This document shows, in pieces, positions 57,114 through 64,000 of a stretch of 64,000 nucleotides of DNA. Under the pieces are notes generated by a model. That model worked only from the letters and a program-made list of their open reading frames with translations. It ran no database searches and had not been told where the DNA came from. The DNA is from Cryphonectria parasitica EP155 (taxonomy: Eukaryota > Ascomycota > Sordariomycetes > Diaporthales > Cryphonectriaceae). The first letter of the stretch is position 1. Every line of letters begins with the position of its first letter. The DNA is taken from the NCBI RefSeq assembly GCF_011745365.1, contig NW_024468909.1, forward strand, positions 4,836,001 to 4,900,000, read 5' to 3'. The position numbers and the translations under genes were made by a program.

Positions 57114-59197
57114 ATGTCTCTCATAACGAAACCCATCGGCCAACATGGCACTTCGCCAAGGACAGCACTGCTGGCCCTCGACCTGCAGAACGATTTCCTC
57201 TGCGCAAACGGCATGTTGCCGGTCAGAAAGCGGCCTGAGATGGTCGACAATATCATCAAACTCGCCAAGGTAATCCGCGCCTCTGGAGGGGTGGTCATTT
57301 GGATACGGAGCGAGTTCGAGGCCCACCGCGTTGCTGGAAAAAGGCAGGTCTGCATTAGCGACAAAGTCGGAGCTCCCGGCTTCCTCCACGCCGGCATCGA
57401 AGATCCGGATGCCTTCCTTAGCAACGGTGCTACGTGTGTTCAAAGGGGCAACCCCGGTGCGCAGCTCGCTCGTGCCATCAGGCAGGCCCAGACGCCCGAG
57501 GACTACGTGCTGACCAAAACCTACTACTCGGCGTTCCAGTCCGACCAGCTGCCTGGTCTGTTGGAGCTGCTGTCCGTGGGGGCACTGGCCATCTGCGGCG
57601 CCTTGTCCAATGTGAGCGTTTACGCGACTGCGCTGACGGCCAGGCGGTATGGGTTTTCCGTTACGGTTGTAGAAAATTGCTGTGGTTATCGAGACGAGAA
57701 ATTGCACGCGGTGGCGATGAATACCCTCACCGAGGAGGCTCGATGTACTGTTGCTGATTCCGATCAATTTGTGAGCATCCTGGGGGGTCCGGAAAAGAAG
57801 AAAATCTCTTTCCCACCAACGGCAATGAAGATCATGGCCATTATCAAAGCTGCACGCGAAGAGAGGACAAGACCCTCCCCATTCATATGTACTTATGCGA
57901 GGCAAAAACCCATGGCCCCGGAACCAGGACCGTTGACGCCAGCAAGGAAAGTGACCAGCTCGTTATTTCCAAGTCGCAGAAGTGTATTTAAGTATTGGAG
58001 GAAGATTCTCAGGAGGCCTGGATGGTGGAGACCGAAAGTCCGGGCTGGGTTCAGACGCATCGAGTGGAATTGTGTGAGTTCTCCTTGTGAACTTGTCGAG
58101 GTACACTTCCATTACTGACGAAACCGAATCTCCTCCCAGCACTGTGGTTCGGCCTTGTATGGTGATTTTCCGTCAGACACCAAGGATATCGACGAGCTGG
58201 AGAGGGCCCTCAAGAGACCCTTGCGGCTCGTGGAGCTCCTGGTCATGCAACAGTCAGGACGTAGCTCTGCGAGCAACAGCAGCTCTCTCGCTAATCCTCA
58301 TGGAGCGTCGAGCGGGACGAGCAGAGGCCGCAATAGCACCAACAGGGCAGACTCGGTTTCTGCAACTATGAGCCGATCAGCAAGTCCGACGTATATTGTA
58401 CCCAGCGGTGGCGCTGGCGCTGGTGGTAACACTGGTGTTGGACAGGTGAACAGTCCACCGATTCCCAACTATCTGGCAATGTGCGTCAATACCGGAGATA
58501 TTTATAAGACTCTCGCCGAGATAGAGACATCGCAGATCATGTCCGACTCCCAGGCCTTTTTGAAAATGCGTGAGAAGTACCTGGAAGTTAGGGGCTTCCG
58601 CTCGAGGTTTCATGCTTTGGTGAAGCCGGTGACTTTGAGGTTTGTGAAGGTAAGAATGCTTCCTATGCCCCTGGTGCAGCAGCATCCATATCACTCTCTC
58701 TCCCAACCCCAGCTGAAGAAGAGAAAAACTATTGCCAATGATAGTTTCAGCTCTGGGACCTCCGCAACGGCTACATTTCCATCTGCGAGCAGGACTGCAT
58801 CCCTTCGGACAGGACCGAGTACGACTATGTACCGAGCGATATCAAGCCGCCCCCAATGCCGCCGGAGGTGTTTATCCACTATCTCGAGCACGACGAGGGG
58901 GACATCAGCCCCTTGCGGAACCACTGGCTCCCGCGGCTGCCAAAGAAGCGGCGCACGCGGGTCATCACGGACGCCACACTAGGATCAGACGCATGGGGTA
59001 TCCACATCATCGAGGGCCCCAACCGCGAGGTCGTCTTCTGGGTTTGTTTGGCCACCATTGCGGCGAGCGTGGTGGCCGGTGTCCTGTGGTCGGGTCTGCG
59101 GGCGGATGTGCCAGGGGGGATGGGGATTGGGTCTCTGGCCGTGGCTGTCCCTCCTGCTGTGCTGGCCATCTTTCTTTTCAGGATGGGCGGGCTCTGA
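57114..59197 (+). CDS. Isochorismatase-like hydrolase fused to a C-terminal membrane region
   Basis: Model: join(57114..58073, 58140..58649, 58751..59197), 638 residues; exon 3 may start at 58745, adding Phe-Gln. Residues about 15-230 form a cysteine-hydrolase fold: ALLALDLQNDF (Asp23), LTKTYYSAF (Lys135) and ICGALSNVSVYATA. The nucleophilic Cys of the family (TNVCV) is Ser168 here. After a basic segment (SLFPSRRSVFKYWRKILRRP) comes a second part not usual for the family: CHCGSALYGDFPSDTKDIDE, a Ser/Gly-rich linker, NYLAMCVNTGDIYKTLAEIE, REKYLEVRGFRSRFHALV and DLRNGYISICEQDC. Two membrane segments follow near the C-terminus (VVFWVCLATIAASVVAGVLW and SLAVAVPPAVLAIFLF). The 58074-58139 intron (branch ACTGAC) supports one gene. 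Substrate unknown. Confidence 0.78.
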
Positions 59198-59238
59198 CAG
59201 GACAGAAATTTGGCTGTCGTTGCGTGCTATGGAGGTAG

Positions 59239-59264
59239 GTGTGTGTGTGTGTGTGTGCGTGTGT
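59239..59264. repeat. TG microsatellite
   Basis: A GT run with one GC interruption in the trailer of the isochorismatase-like gene. Confidence 0.85.
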
Positions 59265-59424
59265 ATAAAGAGAAAGGGAACGGAATATCATCATGGACTA
59301 GGAGAGTTTTCATCAACATGAAAAGTCATTAAATCTGCCTGATTGTGGCCTGACAAAGCCAAGCACTGGTATCTGAAACGTCCCGTCCACTTTATGTGTC
59401 TGGAAGCACATCTCGCTCCTCCTT

Positions 59425-60269
59425 CTACCTCCAGCGCCACCACGAGGCCTTTTCTCCTGCCTTCGAAGGCTCAGGCGCTTGCTCCTCTGGCACCCTAGAC
59501 AACTCCTGTTCGAACCGCCTCTCTAGTTGGGCGAGCCGCTCCTGGTACTCCTCGACGCTCAGTTCCCTGCTGGACGCCGCCTCCTTCCCGCCACCGCCCG
59601 TCCTGCGCAACCGGGCCTGGACTGCCTCCGTGAGGTCCTGCACCGCCCTCTGCCGCTCAGCTGGAGATTGTCTGGCAAGCGCCGCAAACTGCTCCAGGTT
59701 CAGAGCGGCCGGGTCAATCCCGTGGCGGCGGAGGTTTCCCAGGGTCTGGATCTTGAGGGCGTCGTCCCTGGTCATCCAGGCCACTGCTGATTCTAGGGCG
59801 ACGATCTCGGCTGTGCTGTGAAGTCAATTCAGAGCACATCCTTTTTTGATTTTCATGAGTCAAATAAGAAGGCAAGAGGCAGAGGTTGGGGGAGGGGGCG
59901 CAAACCTTCACGATCAGCACGGATCTCGTCCTGTTCTAGCTTTACCCAGCCCCAATAGGCCAGCTGGTAGGTAAACACTGCCATCAACAGAACCTTGGCA
60001 ACAGGTCTGGTGAAGGTCTTGTAGAATACTGCCTGAAGGGTTGAGGACAGTTGTCAACAGGTGAAAGCAGCAAGAATCTTTTGGGGGGATGAGTCAACAA
60101 GGAAAAGGAAAGCAAGCATTATCCATCCATCCCATCATCATCAACTCACCACATTGGAAGGCTGCCTATCTGATGAGGCGAATCGTCGTAGGGCTGGTGC
60201 TCTTGAGGTGAGTGTTCTTGGCGAGGGCCATATTTGCCGGTTGACTATTGACAAGGCTCTTGAATTCAT
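59425..60269 (-). CDS. Mitochondrial inner-membrane protein, INA17-like
   Basis: Model: complement(59425..59810, 59906..60032, 60150..60269), 210 residues. The first 40 residues (MNSRALSIVNRQIWPSPRTL and on to ALRRFASS) are basic and hydroxylated with an RRFAS-like processing site, a classical mitochondrial presequence. One membrane segment follows (TRPVAKVLLMAVFTYQLAYW), then KLEQDEIRADREAEIVALES, a coiled-coil-prone helix. The C-terminal half is helical with QEL/ERLAQLERRFEQEL and ends WWRWR. The order FYKTF-RP-KVLL-TYQ-YWxW-KLExDEI fits my recollection of the fungal INA17 family, which helps assemble the F1Fo-ATP synthase peripheral stalk. The family name is less sure than the location. 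The last acceptor is the second of two close AGs (59811). Confidence 0.72.
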
Positions 60270-60991
60270 CTTGGCGTATGCAGAAAATAATGTGAAGAGG
60301 AGGAGTGAGAGAGAGATGTATGTCTCATATGTGTTGGTTGGTTCGTATGAAAGAATCGTGGTTGATTGTGGAGAGAACCCGAACCCTTTGGTGAAAATTG
60401 CAGGTGAGGTCACAGCACAAGCAAAAGGCCTTAGGGAAGCTACATCAACCTTACGGCTACTAGCTACAAATCTCAGGGCCCTTTCCACCCCACCTCGGCT
60501 CTGCTAGCCGTGCATGGGACTCAAGGGTGAGCCCCCCCCCCCTGTGAGTGCGGAGTCAAGGGTTGTCGTCGAGTACAGGGAAGAGGGCCTTTCGAGATTA
60601 GACGACACGTCTGCCAGAATTTCGGGAGATCTGGTCAATTGATTAATTGAAATCAAGCAAGGGTGCGCGGATTTTGTCCTTCATTCATTCAAAGAAACAA
60701 AAAGAAACAAACCGATACTCAGTCTGATCCCCTACTTATCTACTCTTCCAAGAGTATCCTTCTCTAAGCAACTTGACAGCAAGAGACGAGGCGATCTGTC
60801 CCTTCTCAACGAGCTTCCCTATTTCAACTCGCTTCCTCCACTCGCTCAACCGGCTCCTCCCCGACGAACACAACCTCCAATTCCACTCCCTCTTCCAAGA
60901 CCATTCGAAACCCCGTATTTCACTACTATTCTCTCTTTCTCTTTCTCTCTCTACTCAGCCCCCGTTGCCTCTTTGACACCAGACTTATACA
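60270..60991. promoter_or_regulatory. Bidirectional promoter INA17-like/RAMP4
   Basis: About 0.7 kb between divergent genes. Contains C11 at 60532-60542. The part before RAMP4 is C/T-rich (about 60760-60985), like a leader. Confidence 0.5.
60532..60542. repeat. C homopolymer (11)
   Basis: Eleven consecutive C in the divergent promoter region. Confidence 0.85.
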
Positions 60992-61469
60992 ATGGTAAGT
61001 CCCCAAATCCCGACCCCCACCAGCTTGTCACATGCATCTCTCTCCCCTCCAAGCGCATTCATTCCCACCTCTCTCCCTTGCAACAAAACAAGAGCAACGA
61101 AGGAGAACTGACCCGGCTCTATTCTCTCCGTCCAGGCGCAAACACCCCAACAACGACGCGCCAACGCCAAGTTCGCCAAGGAGCAGGACGCCCGCCGCGG
61201 CAAGTCCAGCGAGGAGATCAAGAAGAGGAACAAGGAGGTCACAAAGTCGCCCATCTCCCCCGTTTGGCTCGGTACGCGCAAACTCTGATGGACATCCTCC
61301 CCCTCCCCTCCCCTCTCTCTTTACCTCCCCTTACACCAAGAAAACAGAACAAGAACAGAACCCACCTAACAGATCATCTCTTCAAAACAACACAGGTGTC
61401 CTTGCGTTCGTCGTCTTCGGTGGCATAGTGTTCGAGGTTCTCTCCCGCATCTTCTTCGGCAGCCGGTGA
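60992..61469 (+). CDS. ysy6: RAMP4/SERP (YSY6) stress-associated ER protein
   Basis: Small tail-anchored ER protein that binds ribosome-translocon complexes and protects new proteins during stress. Model: join(60992..60994, 61136..61271, 61396..61469), 70 residues. The first coding exon is only the ATG: AATG|GTAAGT follows at once, and the second exon begins GCG after TCCAG. The protein reads MAQTPQQRRANAKFAKEQDA, RRGKSSEEIKKRNKEVTKSP, ISPVWLGVLAFVVFGGIVFE, VLSRIFFGSR. The order of a basic cytosolic part, one C-terminal membrane segment and a short lumenal tail is the RAMP4 signature, and the length matches. Without splicing no frame covers it, so it is easily missed. Confidence 0.93.
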
Positions 61470-61982
61470 GCGAGACTTGTTGATACCAGGGGAGAAGGCA
61501 GTACCGGTGTGGCGTGATGGGGTGGAAAGGAGTTTATATCGTGTGCGGATGAAAGAATAGGTGCTTGTATGCATTGTGCTGGTGGACGTACGCGGGCACA
61601 CTGTGGGTGTTTTGTCTGTCGAGGCTCCGACGGGGTCAAACTTTTCTTAAAAATCTGGGGGCAGCTGGGCGCGAACAACGCTGGCTGGGCGCATGGGATG
61701 ATTCGACGGAGTTTACATATGATCGCTATCACAAATGCACTGCTTCTGTGCTAGGCGACGAAAAAGAAGAATCTGCGGGGGGCATACATAGCCAAGGGGC
61801 AAAGAGCGAACCAGGACATGTTCAAGCAATCGGTCTTCTGTTCATCTCAACACTTGATCTGTCGTTTGAAAGGACACCCAAAAAAAAAACCAAAAAAAAA
61901 AAACCAAAAAAAAAAAAAAACGCCGAGGAAAGAATCGATATTCATACAGCGGATGCTAGTAACTGACTACCAACGCCTAAGC
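61470..61982. other. Convergent intergenic region RAMP4/SMAP-domain gene
   Basis: 3' flanks of two converging genes. Near 61880-61920 there are three poly-A runs separated by CC. Open frames here are low-complexity lysine/proline artefacts of those runs. Confidence 0.55.
61880..61920. repeat. Three poly-A runs separated by CC
   Basis: Runs of A (about 10, 11 and 15) separated by CC within 42 bases, just before the end of the SMAP-domain gene on the other strand (T-rich on that strand, so possibly part of its 3' end). Confidence 0.85.
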
Positions 61983-63273
61983 TTATGCACCGAGTCCCTT
62001 GCGCTGTCCGCCCGTCTCCCACTTCATCTTGCGACCCGCCTCAAACTGTTGCGCCAGCTCGTTGGAGACCTTGTTGATATCGAGATGTGCTCGGGATGAT
62101 GAGGATGATGAGCCGGCACCGCCCTTGACCGCACCAGTAGTCTTCCCCCCGAGAAGGCGGAGGAACTTGGCTTGTCGCGCAGCACCGCCTTCCAGCTCGC
62201 CTACGTTCCAGTTCTGCGCGTCGGCCTCTGATGCGGCGGGTTTCTCCTCTGTCGCTGGTGCTGGATCTTCCTTTGCTCCAGCAGACTTCTTGTCTTTCTT
62301 GGATTTCTTGTCCTTCTTTTCCTTCTTTGCCTTCTTCTTGGATGCTGTCTCGTCCTCGTCCTCGTCCTCGACCTCGGCTTTTTCCTCGGCAGCATCGGTG
62401 TCTCGCTCCCGCTTCTTGGCCTTCTTTGCCTTTTTGCTGGACGATGCCTCCTCGGTCACCTCAGCGTCTGCATCTCGCTTGCGCTTCTTGTCCTTCTTGG
62501 CGGACCTTGTAGCATCCTCGGCATCCGTCGCGAGAACTCCGCCCTCGACCTCCTCCTTGGGCTCCTTCTTTGATTTCTTGTTTTTCTTGTGCTTCTTGGT
62601 CGACTCTGCGCCTGGCCCGTCCTCTAGTATGGGTTCGCCGGATTTCTTGGACTTCTTCTTGGCATCCTTCTTCTCCTTCTTGGAGAGTGGCTCTCCGGGC
62701 TGCGCCTCTCCGTCCTCTACCTCCTCCTTGGCATGCTTGGACTTTTTGGATGCCTTCTTCTTCTTCTTCTTGCTCTTCTTCTTATCGGCCTTCTCTGGCG
62801 CTTCGGCGGCTACGACCTCGTCGGATTCGGGCCCGTCATCGCCGCCCTCCTCAAGGGGTATGAAGTCCGCCGCCTCCTTCCTCCGCAGCTGCTGCACAAC
62901 CTCCTCCTCTTCCGTCCGCAGCGCCTCCACGGCCTCCCGCCTCACCAGCGCCTTGGACGCCTCGGAAAGCATCCGCTCCGCCTGCTCCTCTAACCGCCCG
63001 CGGCGCTCGTCATTGCGGCGCCGCGTCTTGTCGACCTTGCCCGCCTGGTTAGCCTTCTTCTTGAGCTTGTCGGCCTCCTTGCGCTCGCCGGTCCATTTTC
63101 TGGCATGCTGGGCGTTGGCCTTGCGCGCGACTTTTGCTTCGGACTTTGCCTGGCGCTTGGCTTTGCGGAAGAGGGTGCGCTGCTGACGCTCGTTTTCTTT
63201 GTGATTGGGTTTTTTATCTGCTGTGGTGGGGTGTGAGCGTCAGTTTTGTTGTTTACGGGTTGATGGCAACACG

Positions 63274-63306
<33 letters not shown>

Positions 63307-63531
63307 TGTGTTTGTGTGTGTGTTTGTGTGTGTGTTTGTGTCAGGGACAAATAAAAGACGACACAGATACAATCTTTGGTGTTGTTTCGCGATGTGCCAA
63401 TGTCGAAGCAACAAAAAGGAACCAAAGTGTCGGAAAGGAAGGAATGCATATATACCTATAGGAAAAGCCAATCCCTTGAGCCTGTCGGGATGCAGCCCCT
63501 CGAAGCTATGGCCGCCCTCTGTTGCAGACAT
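61983..63531 (-). CDS. Lysine-rich nuclear protein with C-terminal SMAP domain
   Basis: Model: complement(61983..63220, 63456..63531), 437 residues. The short first exon (MSATEGGHSFEGLHPDRLKG) is joined across a 235-base intron holding a TG/CA repeat; this exon is the least certain part, but donor GTATAT, acceptor CACAG and phase fit. Exon 2 begins ADKKPNHKENERQQRTLFRK and is highly charged. The middle is low-complexity with many KKxKK blocks and acidic stretches, as in nucleolar proteins. The C-terminus NWNVGELEGGAARQAKFLRL ... KMKWETGGQRKGLGA is the small acidic protein-like (SMAP) domain. A nucleolar role in ribosome production is plausible from composition alone; I do not claim it. Confidence 0.75.
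63274..63340. repeat. TG microsatellite in intron 1 of the SMAP-domain gene
   Basis: About 67 bases of TG with a few TTTG steps. It makes up over a quarter of the predicted intron. Confidence 0.9.
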
Positions 63532-64000
63532 TGTTCTGTTGTAGTGATTTATGATAGGAAACGGAGTTGCATTGTTGTATGAACTCGCAAGAAGATTCAT
63601 TCGCTGATCCACAGCGGGAGAGGTAGAACAGACCATCTTCTGGGAACTTTTTTTGAGTGGAGACTGGTCCACCTTAGCGGCAGTATTCAGATCTTACGCT
63701 AGACTTGAGAGAGAAGGCGGCCAGACATGTGAAGTGTAGTCCGCAATGACTACGCTTAGTTACTTACTTTTAGCAATCAATTCGGAGTTGAATCGTATTT
63801 ATTATTTATCTTCTCTATTTCCTTTGTAAACTCCGTCTTGAAAGATTGGCTTAAGAAGGAGTACCGGGTTGTGGTGGAGATCCCGTTGCGCATTGTTATT
63901 GCTACATTTCGAACGTAACATGAGGCGCAAAAGGTTGTGATGTGAATATGCTTTGAAGTAATTGCTTGTAGAGAGGCAACGAGAGGGAGAAAGGAGAGAA
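63532..64000. promoter_or_regulatory. Upstream region of the SMAP-domain gene
   Basis: Promoter side of the minus-strand gene, running to the window edge. Partly A+T-rich near 63760-63830. No other gene is visible. Confidence 0.45.

Noticed and set aside
57027..57905. 292-codon minus-strand frame
   Set aside because: Antisense of the isochorismatase-like domain; no features of its own.
61818..61966. Lys-rich peptide-coding frames near the poly-A runs
   Set aside because: They are translations of the A-run repeat and not conserved-looking.
61999..63186. 395-codon plus-strand frame rich in Ser/Phe
   Set aside because: It is the exact complement of the lysine-rich SMAP-domain gene (AAG read backwards gives CTT) and has no domain of its own.
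1..64000. tRNA, rRNA, CRISPR and transposon search by eye
   Set aside because: Several GGTTCGA-like words were checked (for example near 7131, 12271 and 49470); none had a matching A box or cloverleaf arms. No repeat-spacer array, terminal repeats or transposase/reverse transcriptase motifs were seen.
1..64000. Secondary-metabolite or defence gene cluster
   Set aside because: The AMP-ligase-like and isochorismatase-like genes are 50 kb apart among housekeeping genes, with no synthase, P450 or regulator cluster around them.

Overview
The window is nuclear DNA of a filamentous ascomycete, most likely a Sordariomycete. The support is 22 protein-coding genes on both strands, most split by short introns of about 48-235 bases with fungal signals (GTANGT-type donors, CTAAC/CTGAC branch sites, YAG acceptors), plus fungal-specific families such as POM34, MID1, a CDF transporter of the fungal manganese type and a fungal isochorismatase fusion. 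I see no tRNA, rRNA, CRISPR array, transposase or reverse transcriptase. The class-level assignment is my inference; no species can be named.

Layout. 0-10 kb: VPS54 of the GARP tethering complex (-), the replicative helicase subunit MCM5 (+) with a CGCGT cluster upstream, and a membrane-anchored, apparently inactive member of the AMP-forming ligase superfamily (-). 10-21 kb: the pore membrane protein POM34 (+), the myristoylated Golgi protein HID1 (+), an alpha/beta-hydrolase with an epoxide-hydrolase-like N-terminus that seems to lack its nucleophile (+), and the signal peptidase subunit SPC3 (+). 21-35 kb: the 5'-3' exoribonuclease XRN1 (-), the Dsl1-complex subunit SEC39 (-), the small complex I subunit NDUFS5 (+), a fungal protein of unknown function (+) and an OXNAD1-like mitochondrial reductase (-). 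35-50 kb: glycogenin (-), a gene-poor stretch of 3.7 kb, a CDF manganese transporter (+), the calcium channel subunit MID1 (-) and the ER-shaping protein YOP1 (-). 50-64 kb: an RFX transcription factor (+), a monoacylglycerol-lipase-like hydrolase (+), an isochorismatase-like fusion protein (+), an INA17-like mitochondrial protein (-), RAMP4/YSY6 (+) and a lysine-rich SMAP-domain protein (-).

The genes do not form a biosynthetic cluster or an operon-like system. They are mainly conserved housekeeping genes in normal fungal order. A loose theme is the early secretory pathway (VPS54, HID1, SEC39, SPC3, YOP1, RAMP4), which may be coincidence. Exon boundaries were read by hand from splice signals and checked by frame and family fit; every complete model given sums to a whole number of codons.

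The points most worth a second look are three enzyme-family proteins with missing or changed catalytic residues, a frame-preserving glycogenin intron that would add a cysteine-rich peptide if retained, a RAMP4 gene whose first coding exon is only the start codon, the MCM5 promoter cluster, nine G/C homopolymer tracts confined to non-coding DNA, and possible gene remnants in the gene-poor stretch. I found no convincing previously undescribed multi-gene system.
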